Assembly (NCBI RefSeq): GCF_000621605.1
Contig: NZ_JHXX01000003.1
Coordinates: forward strand, 124,001 to 188,000
Length of the DNA: 64,000 bases
From: Butyrivibrio sp. MC2021
Lineage (GTDB): Bacteria; Bacillota; Clostridia; Lachnospirales; Lachnospiraceae
Reading direction: 5' to 3'
Every line of letters begins with the position of its first letter. The first letter of the stretch is position 1. The position numbers and the translations under genes are program-made. Below the pieces are notes generated by a model, which was not told the DNA's origin, did no database searches, and saw only the letters and a list, made by a program, of their open reading frames with translations. This document shows, piece after piece, positions 10,601 to 16,444 of this stretch.

Positions 10601-11652
10601 ATGTAGCTGTATGACTTAATGGTCAAATCTTTGCCATCAACATAAGTTATGGTTGTTCCATCTGTATCAGCCACATATTTAGTATCGGAATTGATGTGGT
10701 AAGCAATATAGTAACCACTATCATAGCCTTCTCCGAATGCATCACTATAACTGTCAACATAGTAAAGCTGTCCGGTTACTTTTCCCTTAATACCAAATCC
10801 CTTATAAGGGTCAGACTCAGAGTCCTCAGGCTCGATATCAACAAAATGAATATCATTCTGAAGACTAGTTGAAGGAATCCACCATGTAGGTTTATTAAGG
10901 TTACTATCTAAATCAACGACATCTAACGGTCCAGTAGCATAGTTAAAAGGACCAATATTATACTTCTTTGTTACTGTTCCATTATCATTCTTTGCAGTAA
11001 CAACAAGAACCTTACCATCAAAAAGTTCTGCACGGTCAAACTCATAAACATTATCTGTTTTGTCCTCGCTATATGTCCACTGACGAGGTCTTGCATCACC
11101 CATGATGGAGAAAACAGAACCATCACTATTCTGGATAGATACCTGCAGACTGTCTGTTCCACTAACCGCAGTTGTGGTAAGTTTGAATCCAAAGTAATAA
11201 CCTGATGTATACTTCGGATGATAACTATATAACTCATTATGATCGTATGGATATTGACCTGTAAGGAAGTTCAATGTTCCAGAAATCTGTCCGGGAGTAC
11301 TTCCAACTGGTTCTGTAACTTCAATTGTTCCAATTGGCTGACGATTCGCTGATACTGTCTCGTTAAGCCAATTAACTGTAATTGTAGGCATATCAGAAGC
11401 CTCAAACTCAGCCTCGTCCTCTTCTTCGAATTCAGGAGCTTCTGCTTCTTCTTCCAGAGGCTCTTCATCTTCGAGGACATCAAAATCAGACCCTGCGTCC
11501 TCAAAGTCTTCTTCTTCGAGTTCCAGGATCTCTTCCTCGTCTTCGAGTAACTCTCCTCCGCCATCATAGGCAAGAGATGGTATACCCGAAGTCAGTGCCA
11601 CTGTGGCTGATAAGGTAAAGCTTAACAGCCGACTCAATAGCTTTTTACTCAT
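1639..11652 (-). CDS. Giant secreted surface protein with Ig-like repeats (3337 aa)
   Basis: ATG at 11652 follows AAAGGAGAA, which favours this start over an upstream in-frame codon at 11700. Residues 1-29 form a signal peptide (MSKKLLSRLLSF, hydrophobic core, SLAYD). Residues 33-88 are a Glu/Asp-rich tract that could bind cations or act as a spacer. An InlB/Listeria-Bacteroides-type segment lies near 430-510 (GYSFAGW...LTAKW). It is followed by a long series of beta-sandwich modules, including putative-Ig types with LDKDTGTLSGIP and LSEDGKITGTP. From about residue 2380 modules with paired cysteines and VWTK/WEWK motifs recur. The end has GNYDKQETRATFKI-type modules also seen in the LRR pseudogene at 18328-21040. 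No LPXTG motif or membrane anchor is visible. Probable adhesin or surface-layer-like protein, transcribed alone. Confidence 0.85.
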   Translation of the reverse strand: MSKKLLSRLLSFTLSATVALTSGIPSLAYDGGGELLEDEEEILELEEEDFEDAGSDFDVLEDEEPLEEEAEAPEFEEEDEAEFEASDMPTITVNWLNETVSANRQPIGTIEVTEPVGSTPGQISGTLNFLTGQYPYDHNELYSYHPKYTSGYYFGFKLTTTAVSGTDSLQVSIQNSDGSVFSIMGDARPRQWTYSEDKTDNVYEFDRAELFDGKVLVVTAKNDNGTVTKKYNIGPFNYATGPLDVVDLDSNLNKPTWWIPSTSLQNDIHFVDIEPEDSESDPYKGFGIKGKVTGQLYYVDSYSDAFGEGYDSGYYIAYHINSDTKYVADTDGTTITYVDGKDLTIKSYSYILDEYKNTDPTDQIVVQWVGDTSKPIKILKHPSDYTTNPEWRAYDTSDVVYEYDLSELELQKAITFAPGDGATGEAMAPIVDSDFDGVVNATNGKLPAITYSKAGYSFAGWTVDGTTVVADDQADITTLPSSLFANGVLELTAKWVRKQAATDLSITETDTDISSFIYGSSAAGSFAFTAKDTYGETTTVFDNVEWTIYKDLNNASEGTNGLINVANPDDLAALEAKLTNTSKYEVIDPTTYFTAYGLNATVAGGTITLEIGGGVTKATKEHFVIKAKDKESSKAAYYNCNFVIADFTPVITSTAADGTTSTNAVGFAARPMGYEVLGVDDDTTGKKENSYIQAKEVVIKASGLAKSFAIEDLEFEWAENQDKFFDYSYDGASLYNNHDGILTISPKERLTNTGVAGGAYTADLKIKSSAWVTPKVVRCTFTVTNSLALKSVVTREGKEITEKASTKNITIPGDEPTSKTIDVYDLGDIYAGESFDDVAISFIGGSGSIDVDDYMIDDDDKLQDITDIKVLGKGIEGSPLYVGQGTEYVLFGKAEAAAIGNHMFVLIAYDNIGNELEPIAFTYAVKPWKVDLTVDGNEKKFYADDNVYAWKGVSGYGADDVKRTITIKNNSEDSIKLTPSLWTAATGGSAITNSKFALSETTAFTIAAGDTAEIVVTPKTALDAATHTEYLRFATDGYTYKTTAIQLAFTVSGDPIEIINPGAADEELEAAEVGYDYEYQAKATKNSDVESIEWTAENVKFQVVGATTATGTSLADIGLALDKDTGTLSGIPTKPGKLTFTIKATAKMAGEASDVVKSYSGIELEIAAAKDAISLTSNGVTVDDDKNKIDLGKVTVEDLGSVKKAIVVKNNTKLDMKGLKVVASDSAASKFTLTFDDNKVINEEILSKGFDLKAGESKEFVLAVDTETLTSAGKYSVIVTAIDATSTSSYTPSLASKAFEAKIEVIASPVIKTNKITGLTAGVAAPSTVAYAVEYPVGTVKTSDFTFVWTDGEIEGLSLSEDGKITGTPAKAGKYSVTVVATYTKDTSIKRTLKHDIVVNGNAVLTLSSPVSETIANKNYLLPAMIVGDEESDKAIINIKGSGEAAKNVTVTVEDAEDNRTDTADIKKNPENPYVGSTAYIGVSKESWGTISSGATQSFNIVTKGSPSAGVYKVKITVKADNSAEVVFYTTLVVVNKLAVTQPENINTSIGDVYKGETGKKIEVSATGGAPNQTIDWKEVGTKVTSGSSTTTKYYISNAGSADVTNEATAPFTPKTYSAVTGLGITKEADSIGAKDGVGLKTDIYGTVKAAGSYTVNLKATVDEAGPGTTDANDKLLNLDSGKYVGTLLSKVYPAQEAEAVSFVITSGKTSKVFISQVSDTAADANATRGTVEGLKSGDNYATRTGYTYNPVTKAYSNTGLQTTITVKNPLTITGVTAKATLSENSNFVISGSSTANIAANSQSNFVVMPKANLEKDTYTDTLKISGDDFETIEFALTFTVEDNKYLVTVDDGNSDKEKRVTFVADNTLTENAIEINNFVAGTTAKFAEVTVRNTGNSTISKVSAYEVKSDGSKYPTGSQDAMLTVGTISSSINANTAATPKLKLTAKKSEAGKYDTFVNIHYADGVDGEEHNIIIPVTYTVYGKALEVLTVSPETETEITLTEGYSAAANAIEFTIENSGTAATDVIANLTVSKTGSDVELTPATATDELEAGKSVVYTLAPKAGLSEGTYQTTVTINASNLKTAITRKVKFVVEPSLTFNVNTLSDSETWDDVTDSKFATGLFNSLVKSGKYTESSNAVELDLDKNGSKDVKVTFDSTTAPTEASIETLSTNSISSATKSITLTDAEISKAKKDGVGKATSTADAKYFSIVTFNFFEKVTFGDADTMYAEKAADLASDYVKAEAYGVTGDYKLNAHGIITAYIPYGETLGSVFADSKLPTAIKNGQVMAEWRAGSVSGNAITANKVITKNYVLVAGFHTHEYALSNVTDEKYVKWVWTKDEKGNLSASLHLFCVEDGCPDYEGSEVVIDGTDKTAANGTLSYKDRTGTDATCEKAAGYTYPVEATVKGTIFGLSSPGNDRIFVGKYVEEESGEPLGHKYDLTNPAKLVWTDANADKKITADEIKVTRKCTRDESHVTELKILKVERNAEKSVAPTCIKSGYDIISITYMDIDEKGADKEEVTVDYDEKFVVPATGHDVDVENAIVENFNAETLTATLTLKCKNENCDCEDHIVFGPQEVTFTATEGGIYTYEAVLANEQKVTVNYEDSLFVVAGDAEWTWTKSDDGLTFTKAAAKFTATDGREKTVEVPVSAMAVATEEGITTYEATATFVSKGETISATAVKYLDAEGNEVDKPVPFEKAKAEWTWKKSDDGKTYVSATVVFTSKDNKTREFTVSASETDTTASQYMSIQTEGEGEDAITAYQAYASFKSFGTTVEDLSDAVYLDANGNEVQPHAHVWKAEWEWKAVEGSTDKKEVTLTLTCNEGKKPHTKVFTDTVLATKSGMKWTWAASFDFDGEFYSDSVYELRDDAGEEIPNEDISNGKGIYIVGISADDEFVVTGSAIKPAFEVYDAERDITLANKVDYTVKYVDNVKVGTATIIVKGKGNYDKQETRATFKIVSPYDKDETPVDVSALKLELPKAKYVFNGQKQYPASVFVDGVEYQYEDGNYTTTDGKELPAPWTCENNINKGSATFALIGATDASTGKTAVKAKKFSIGSATLTASNIKVLVNGEEKDAKQAWAAKGATPDVQVWFDGDGDGEFEYWMNPGQDYKLTFKNNKKTGIASITIAGKNNFKKTVKNVATFEVIPFDLEENGIISATTAAEGVKVSAVKVTLVDYNQNVIPAAKYTVTVSDSEGNAIDKKTKLAAGQEINIKVAAKDGVLANAVEANFVIGTNLAKAKVKATSKTKLTKEFTGFEIYITEEEFNQYFTVTSASGKTLKAGEDFYISGYSNNVKKGTATAYIVGAGEETENGVVSGSKKFTFKITGKKLTK

Positions 11653-11903
11653 ATAGTTTCTCCTTTCACACCATCTTTGCTCATATACATGAGCAGTCAC
11701 ACTTTTTCATGTCGCCCCACACAGCTGCGCTGACCGCAATTGTCACCTTTTTTCCCAGCAATACCATGGTCGCAATTGGTTAGCAGATTCGAGTTATGCG
11801 TTCGTCCCATAACGATAGCTCTGATAATGTGTCATGCAGGACTTAGTGAATTAGTTTCAGCGTTTAAAGATAAACGTTATCACGAATATACTTTATACGC
11901 CAC
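11653..11903 (-). promoter_or_regulatory. Long structured 5' leader of the giant gene
   Basis: Between the predicted promoter and the start codon lies a leader of about 250 nt. It contains GTTATG...CATAAC as a perfect 6-bp hairpin with loop GGACGAACG (about 11800-11820), and two related AATTGCG segments that could pair alternatively with CAGCAAT. No known riboswitch consensus could be matched with confidence. Confidence 0.35.
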
Positions 11904-11933
11904 TGTATATTCATGATATCATAATAGCGTCAA
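11904..11933 (-). promoter_or_regulatory. Candidate promoter of the giant surface-protein gene
   Basis: On the minus strand TTGACG (11933-11928), an 18-nt spacer and TATACA (11909-11904). Predicted, about 250 nt upstream of the ATG. Confidence 0.5.
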
Positions 11934-12099
11934 CAAATTTATTAATATCTTATAAACAAACCGTTAGAAATGTGTAAAATATGCGGCGTTTATGAGATAT
12001 CGTCCCATAAGTGTTGACGATATTACAAATATCTTCTCTAAACAATTCGATATTTTTTCACCCAAAACCGGGGAAATCTATTTTTTTATATTTAGTTAA

Positions 12100-12600
12100 T
12101 TTTCTGTTTATTTTTTCGTACCCGCCCCCTCCGGTGAGCTCCCCGGAACTCTTTGGATGCATTGCAGGTCCGGGCTTACCTGCCGGGGGCGCTGCGCCAT
12201 GGGGAAATATAAATTACTCGCATCATGGGAGTCCGGGATACCCGGCGGGGGTTCGTCGCACCATGTGAAAATGCAAATATACTCGCATCGCTCCCAGCGG
12301 TGAGTTAGGGCACTTCATCTGTCCGGAGGGCCTCATTTCACGTAGTTCAGAACAATCGACCCTCCGGCCATCTGAAGTGTTCCTAACTCATCCGCTATGC
12401 TCGAATGTCTCGCAATTTACATTTCCACATGGTACGCCGAACCCCCGCCGGGTATCCCTCACTGGAGAGCGGAAGCAATTTACATTTCCCCATGGCACAT
12501 CATCCATCGCCAGGTAAGCCCTCATCGGCACACGTCACTCCCCAGACATCCCATATTCCTCCCCGGATGGAGCCGGCTAATGAAATAAATAAACAGAAAA
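12100..12600 (-). repeat. Giant modular palindrome, element 2 (two modules per arm)
   Basis: Centred near 12345, with the loop reading TCGATTGTTCTGAACTACG then TGAAATGA on the minus strand, so this copy is inverted relative to element 1. The left arm has a CTTACCTGCC module then a GGATACCCGGC module; the right arm has the exact mirror order. Both outer ends carry TTTTCTGTTTATTT or its complement (12101-12114 and 12586-12600). It lies upstream of the giant gene's promoter, so elements 1 and 2 flank that gene as inverted copies. Short open frames inside it follow the repeat and are not genes. Confidence 0.85.
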
Positions 12601-12760
12601 GGTCGCAGAGTCCCTGGGTGCGGCCGGAAGGTTTTTGGGTGAAAGCAGGATGACAGAGTCCCTGTGAGGGAGAGGGATGGTTGGTGAGAGGGGGATTTTT
12701 TGCCAAGCCCGGCGAAGAAAGCCTAAATCAATATTTCTTCCCTTCTGTTGCACAGACAAA
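12601..12760. other. Intergenic, short direct repeat
   Basis: Contains CAGAGTCCCTG twice (about 12607 and 12655) and a GAAGAAAGCCTAAATCA segment that recurs at about 18076 before another Rpn terminator copy. No gene seen. Confidence 0.4.
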
Positions 12761-12801
12761 AGCAGGATAAAACTGCAACAAACATGCAATCTTATCCTGC
12801 T
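12761..12801 (-). terminator. Hairpin terminator of Rpn gene 1 (repeated element)
   Basis: AGCAGGATAA and TTATCCTGCT form a 10-bp stem, followed on the minus strand by TTTTG. A near-identical 41-bp sequence stands at 14686-14722 and 18122-18162, each time behind an Rpn gene or Rpn fragment. Confidence 0.65.
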
Positions 12802-12829
12802 TCTAAATTCATTAACATCTATTATTGTG

Positions 12830-13636
12830 TTATTTTTCCAACCCTTCCTGAACTTTCAGCACCATCTCCAGCGGATAGCCGCAGAAATCCACTATCTCTT
12901 CAGGTGTTTTTCCTCTGGATAGCATCATGGAAATGCTTTGCTCTTTTTCTAGCTCTTTTCCTTGCTCTTTCCCTTGCTCTACGCCCTTTTCAAATTCATC
13001 TTGCATCATTTCTTTTAGCATCATGTACTCTTTCCTCCAGAATCTCTGCTCGATTGCTTCCCTGACCTTCTTGTCGATACGCTTTGCAAGATCGCTGTCT
13101 GAAGCATTACCTGCCAGATAGTCGATAAACTTCTTCATATCTTCCGAAACATTATCCTGACTGCCTCCGGGACATATGAATATTCGATTAGTCTTATCCT
13201 CTAATTCCAGGCTCTCTACTTCTTTACACCTTGGAACAAATGAATACTTATGATATCCCAGTTTAAACAGGTCAAAGGTGCACAGGAAAATGATATAACT
13301 GTCCGGCAGTTCCTTATAATCTTTTCCTTTTGTAAGATAATCAAGATCGATCATTCCCTGATAATATCTGCTCCGAAGCGGAAGCTCCCTGGTATCTGAC
13401 GTCTGCATTTCGATGTCATAAACCGTCTTCTCATCATCTTCGAAGTACACATCAAACCTAACTCCGTGCCCATCAGCAGTTATCTGAATGGCTTTCTGGG
13501 TCTCCGGCTTGACTATATTTCCGATCTTTCTGTTTAAAATCAGCTCCGTAAGCTCCTTGCAAAGATCCTCATTTTCCTGCAGGATCTTACAGAACATAAA
13601 ATCATCCGCAAAGGTTAATTCTTCATACTCTTTCAT
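12830..13636 (-). CDS. Rpn/PDDEXK_2 family nuclease-transposase-like protein
   Basis: Start ATG at 13636 (MKEYEELTFADDFMFC) has AAGGGAGAA upstream; a longer frame to 13729 lacks a ribosome site. The 268-residue protein has the family's opening FADDFMFCKIL, then the nuclease core with RFDVYFEDD and YDIEMQT (D...ExQ of the PD-(D/E)XK fold, residues about 60-85), LPLRSRYYQGMID, and the YIIFLCTFDLF strand. The C-terminus is charged (EKGVEQGKEQGKELEKEQS) followed by a helix beginning SISMMLSRGKTPEEIVDFC. This family (PF12784 / Rpn, linked to recombination-promoting nuclease activity) is common in multiple copies in Clostridia and Bacteroidetes. The C-terminal module is shared almost identically with the gene at 14748-15641 and with a fragment at 18191-18298. 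Confidence 0.85.
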   Translation of the reverse strand: MKEYEELTFADDFMFCKILQENEDLCKELTELILNRKIGNIVKPETQKAIQITADGHGVRFDVYFEDDEKTVYDIEMQTSDTRELPLRSRYYQGMIDLDYLTKGKDYKELPDSYIIFLCTFDLFKLGYHKYSFVPRCKEVESLELEDKTNRIFICPGGSQDNVSEDMKKFIDYLAGNASDSDLAKRIDKKVREAIEQRFWRKEYMMLKEMMQDEFEKGVEQGKEQGKELEKEQSISMMLSRGKTPEEIVDFCGYPLEMVLKVQEGLEK

Positions 13637-13719
13637 GCATATTTCTCCCTTAATTATAAATTTTCCGAATATCCCTTTCAAGGCGATATTATCGGGGTAT
13701 TTACCACAAAGACTCGTGA

Positions 13720-14280
13720 GACAATCCACACAAATACGCAGCGCTACAGACGCTCAACGGAAAAAGACATTCCCAATTGGCGCAGAAAAATGCATAGAGA
13801 ATAAAGCAAAGGCGTTGTCTTTGCATTAAAGTAGGTGCATATAGATGCTCCTGCGTATTCATGTGGTTGAAAGATATCCCGGATGCCCGATCGTTTCACA
13901 GCGAATTAGACACGCTGCCTGCATCCGTGATCACTCCGGTAGGAGTAGAAATGTTGTTTCCTGCTTTCAATGCAGCAAGATTAACACTGGATTTGTGTGT
14001 TGTAAATAGTTTTGGGCAAATCTTAAGAAATTCTGCCGAAAATCTTAAGAAAGTCATAAGAATTTGACGTTTTCGCGGCATTTCGAAAACGCATTTCAAG
14101 AAAGCAAGTCCGATTTTACCAACTGAGGGCGCTTAATATTCCCTCCAGCTTCCGCCGGGGCAAGTGGGACTGGAGGGACGGTCACTATCTGTACCTACTT
14201 GCCCCGTCAATAAACTACCGGGAAGCCAAAAAACATTTTTAAAATGAGAAAAGAACGGGAAATCCGATCAAAGATAGACA
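13720..14280 (+). repeat. Direct repeat R1 (about 0.5 kb)
   Basis: Begins GACAATCCACACAAATACGC and ends ATCCGATCAAAGATAGACA. It is about 95 percent identical by eye to R2 (15671-16170), apart from a 61-bp insertion at 14157-14217. Each copy lies between an Rpn-like gene and a type I TA-like cassette, so the unit Rpn - R - cassette was duplicated. Contains hairpins such as GTTTTCG...CGAAAAC. Small open frames on both strands are conserved only because the DNA is duplicated; no ribosome sites support them. Confidence 0.8.
14157..14217. mobile_element. Hairpin repeat family H, copy 2 (insertion in R1)
   Basis: GGGGCAAGT...ACTTGCCCC hairpin followed by GTCAATAAACTACCGGG. Absent from the paired copy R2, where CCGCCGGGAAACC is continuous. 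CCGGG occurs on both sides of the insert, as expected for a 5-bp target duplication. This gives the empty-site comparison needed to call family H mobile. Confidence 0.6.
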
Positions 14281-14330
14281 TTATCCTAGCGAAAGGAGGT
14301 TACAAATCCAATCGAAAGGAGGGCATGCTT

Positions 14331-14426
14331 ATGGACGTGACTGTATTTCTTGCTATTTTAGCCTGGAGCGCAACCTGCTTTTTTGCAGGAATCCAGTACA
14401 GCAAAGATCACGAAAATAAAAAATGA
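14331..14426 (+). CDS. Small hydrophobic peptide, type I toxin-like, cassette copy B (31 aa)
   Basis: ATG at 14331 follows AAAGGAGGG with 7-nt spacing, which favours it over an ATG at 14325. The peptide is MDVTVFLAILAWSATCFF then AGIQYSKDHENKK: one membrane helix (residues 3-20) and a short charged tail, the form of type I toxins and holin-like peptides. A second AAAGGAGGT lies 30 nt upstream. The stop codon runs straight into a hairpin (TGACCGCC...GGTCA) shared with an opposing transcript. The long leader with promoter seen in copies C and D is missing here, so expression is uncertain. Toxicity is inferred from architecture, not shown. Confidence 0.6.
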   Translation: MDVTVFLAILAWSATCFFAGIQYSKDHENKK

Positions 14427-14538
14427 CCGCCCTGTGCCAAGGAATCGGTCATTTTGACTAAACAATCTGGCTAACCGTTGCAATACGGATAGCACCTTTT
14501 TATATAATCATATTATCACACCCCATCTTCCATTTCAA
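14421..14538 (-). ncRNA. Putative antisense RNA with promoter, cassette copy B
   Basis: On the minus strand TTGAAA (14538-14533), a 17-nt spacer and TAATAT (14515-14510). The predicted RNA begins near 14505 with GGTGCTATCC...CGGTTAGCC and ends at the shared hairpin 14424-14456 (AATGACCG...CGGTCATT), overlapping the 3' end of the peptide mRNA. Confidence 0.45.
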
Positions 14539-14599
14539 TTATTCATATTCATCTTTCTTGGCTTCGAGGAAGGTTGTGAAGGACCAAGTAGGTACAGTA

Positions 14600-14672
14600 A
14601 CTCCCGGGTGGGGATCTACCATGGGGGAATGGAAATTCTCTCCGCCATTCGGTGAGGGATACCCGGCCTCCC
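14600..14672 (+). repeat. Solo half-module of the giant palindrome family
   Basis: CTCCCGGGTGGGGATCTACC followed by ATGGGGGAATGGAAATT and then GAGGGATACCCGGC. Nearly identical to the outermost left module of element 3 (16695-16760), but without a facing arm. It follows a left-arm fragment of repeat family H (CCAAGTAGGTACAG). Confidence 0.6.
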
Positions 14673-14685
14673 GTGAAACCAAAAA

Positions 14686-14722
14686 CAGGATAAAACTGCA
14701 ACAAACATGCAATCTTATCCTG
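14686..14722 (-). terminator. Hairpin terminator of Rpn-like gene 2 (repeated element)
   Basis: CAGGATAA and TTATCCTG stem, the same element as 12761-12801, 26 nt downstream of the stop at 14748. Confidence 0.6.
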
Positions 14723-14747
14723 CTTCTATATTCATCAGCTTCTCTTA

Positions 14748-15641
14748 TTAGTTTACTTTTTCCAGCTCTTCCTGAACTTTCAGCACCATCTCCAGCGGAT
14801 AGCCGCAGAAATCCACAATCTCTTCAGGAGTTTTTCCTCTGGATAGCATCATGGAAATGCTTTGCTCTTTTTCCAGCTCTATTCCTTGTGCTATCCCTTC
14901 TTTCCTGCCATCTTCTTTAAACAGTTCCATTACTTCTGCTTCTTTGTATTCGGTATCCAGCATTCCTTCCACCTCCTGCCTATGCTTGACAAGAAAATCT
15001 TTTATAACAAAATCACTGGGCATCTGATCCAATGCTTTAGCTACAGAAACGTCCAATCCATGCTCCGTCTTATTCCTGCGGATTGTATCCACAAACCATG
15101 AATACTCAGCCAACGGCTTGCAGCTTTTCATAAGTTCTTTATTGCTGCTATAGTTTACATTTATCATTCTGACTTTTACTTCAATATCCGCTTTATACTT
15201 ATGCTCAGGTGCAAATGAATCACTTAGTTTTAGTACCATTTCATCCTCAGCATCCTGCTCTCCGTTGTAAAAAGTCACAAGCTTAGGGATGGGCAGCATG
15301 ATCCTTCCGGTGCCATATTTGTTCAGCTTGTTCTTAGCAATATAGCCTGAATATAGATCTCCCACATACTGGAGCATTCTAAGGGGCATATTCAAGTTCA
15401 AAGACGATTGATGTTCATACACACTCATTATATCAGATACAAGAAATGATGTGTCGTTTTTCATTCCCATAAAGAGAACATCGCTAAGTGTGTTAAACTC
15501 TATCAGATCAGGATCGGTATAATTTGAGCCATTAACCGCATTATAGAGGCTTAAAGTCCACTCCCTGTTTTCTTCTCTTCCAAAAATATAATTAAATAGT
15601 CTGTCCTTATACTTTCTGTTTATAGATTCTGAATTTCCCAT
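14748..15641 (-). CDS. Rpn-type PD-(D/E)XK protein 2
   Basis: The 297-residue protein starts MGNSESINRKYKDRLFNYIF at 15641 with AAAGGATAAA upstream. Features typical of the second Rpn subgroup are visible: KYKDRLFNYIFG, LYNAVNGSNYTDPDLIE, the nuclease strand FLVSDIMSVYEHQSS (D...E.Q), PLRMLQYVGDLYSGYI, and PIPKLVTFYNGEQD. The C-terminus (EGIAQGIELEKEQS followed by SISMMLSRGKTPEEIVDFC) is nearly identical to that of the gene at 12830-13636, although the N-terminal halves are clearly different. That pattern suggests the tail has been exchanged between paralogues. It lies between cassette copy B and repeat R2 and probably belongs to the same duplicated unit. Role unknown; the family is linked to DNA cleavage and recombination. 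Confidence 0.8.
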   Translation of the reverse strand: MGNSESINRKYKDRLFNYIFGREENREWTLSLYNAVNGSNYTDPDLIEFNTLSDVLFMGMKNDTSFLVSDIMSVYEHQSSLNLNMPLRMLQYVGDLYSGYIAKNKLNKYGTGRIMLPIPKLVTFYNGEQDAEDEMVLKLSDSFAPEHKYKADIEVKVRMINVNYSSNKELMKSCKPLAEYSWFVDTIRRNKTEHGLDVSVAKALDQMPSDFVIKDFLVKHRQEVEGMLDTEYKEAEVMELFKEDGRKEGIAQGIELEKEQSISMMLSRGKTPEEIVDFCGYPLEMVLKVQEELEKVN

Positions 15642-15670
15642 TTACTTTATCCTTTCTTCTTGAACGTTAA

Positions 15671-16170
15671 GACAATCCACACAAATACGCAGTGCTACAG
15701 ACGCTCACAGGGAAAAAGACATTCCCATTTGGCGCAGAAAGATGCATAGAGAATAAAGCAAAGGCGTTGTCTTTGCATTAAAGTAGGTGGCATAAGGATG
15801 CTCCTGCGTATTCATGTGGTTGAAAGATATCCCGGATGCCCGATCGTTTCACAGCGAATTAGACACGCTGCCTGCATCCGTGATCACTCCGGTAGGAGTA
15901 GAAATGTTATTTTCTGCTTTCAATGCAGCAAGATTAGCACTGAATTTTGGTGCTGTAAATAGTTTTGGGCAAATCTTAAGAAAGTCTGCCGAAAATCTTA
16001 AGAAAGTCATAAGAATTTGACGTTTTCTCGGCATTTCGAAAACGCATTTCAAGAAAGCAAGTCCGATTTTACCAACTGAGGGCGATTAATATTCCCTCCA
16101 GCTTCCGCCGGGAAACCAAAAAACATTTTTAAAATGAGAAAAGAACGGGAAATCCGATCAAAGATAGACA
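15671..16170 (+). repeat. Direct repeat R2 (about 0.5 kb)
   Basis: Second copy of R1 (13720-14280) without the family-H insertion. It ends at the same cassette-upstream sequence (ATCCGATCAAAGATAGACA) and is directly followed by the promoter of cassette copy C. No credible gene inside. Confidence 0.8.
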
Positions 16171-16182
16171 AAATAAGAATCA

Positions 16183-16212
16183 TTGACTTTCAGAACATTT
16201 GTTCGGCATAAT
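16183..16212 (+). promoter_or_regulatory. Promoter of peptide gene, cassette copy C
   Basis: TTGACT (16183-16188), an 18-nt spacer and CATAAT (16207-16212). The same position, spacing and preceding AAATAAGAATCA sequence occur at copy D (17653-17682). A leader of about 120 nt separates it from the start codon. Confidence 0.55.
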
Positions 16213-16337
16213 ATCTTTGGGTGCCACGTATTACGATTTACGGATAGGCGGTTGGCTCTTTTTGCCGGAGTAGTTTTCCGAGAGCTCCTTGCACTTAGGA
16301 GGGATGCGAATGGGAAATCTTATAGGAGAGGGCCTTG

Positions 16338-16433
16338 ATGTTAGAAATGATCATCACATGGGTGAGTATCGTTGTAACACTGGTAAGCATCGGTGTAACA
16401 ATATACAGCATCTATGTGACATTAAAGAAATAA
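16338..16433 (+). CDS. Small hydrophobic peptide, type I toxin-like, cassette copy C (31 aa)
   Basis: ATG at 16338 with AGGAGAGG 6 nt upstream. The peptide is MLEMIITWVSIVVTLVSIG then VTIYSIYVTLKK: a single continuous membrane helix of Ile, Val and Thr with two C-terminal lysines. Its sequence is unrelated to the peptides of copies B and D, yet the cassette around it is conserved. The gene is followed by a hairpin (GAGACCGC...GCGATCTC plus TTTTGA) that serves both strands. This resembles type I toxins with convergent antisense RNA such as TxpA/RatA; function is inferred from architecture. Confidence 0.65.
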   Translation: MLEMIITWVSIVVTLVSIGVTIYSIYVTLKK

Positions 16434-16444
16434 TACCATACATC

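Noticed and set aside
1639..11700. Many open frames of 60-216 codons inside the giant gene
   Set aside because: Shadows of the Ser/Thr/Val-rich coding frame on the minus strand.
11700..11880. c-di-GMP-I (GEMM) riboswitch in the giant gene's leader
   Set aside because: GGGACG and CATGGTA-like words are present, but the second stem and the conserved tetraloop receptor arrangement could not be fitted.
12405..12789. Short open frames in the second palindrome and its flank
   Set aside because: Same repeat modules read in frame; no start signals.
13861..14099. Open frames of 67-68 codons on opposite strands, repeated at 15814-16052
   Set aside because: Both strands are open, no ribosome site, and conservation is explained by the R1/R2 DNA duplication.
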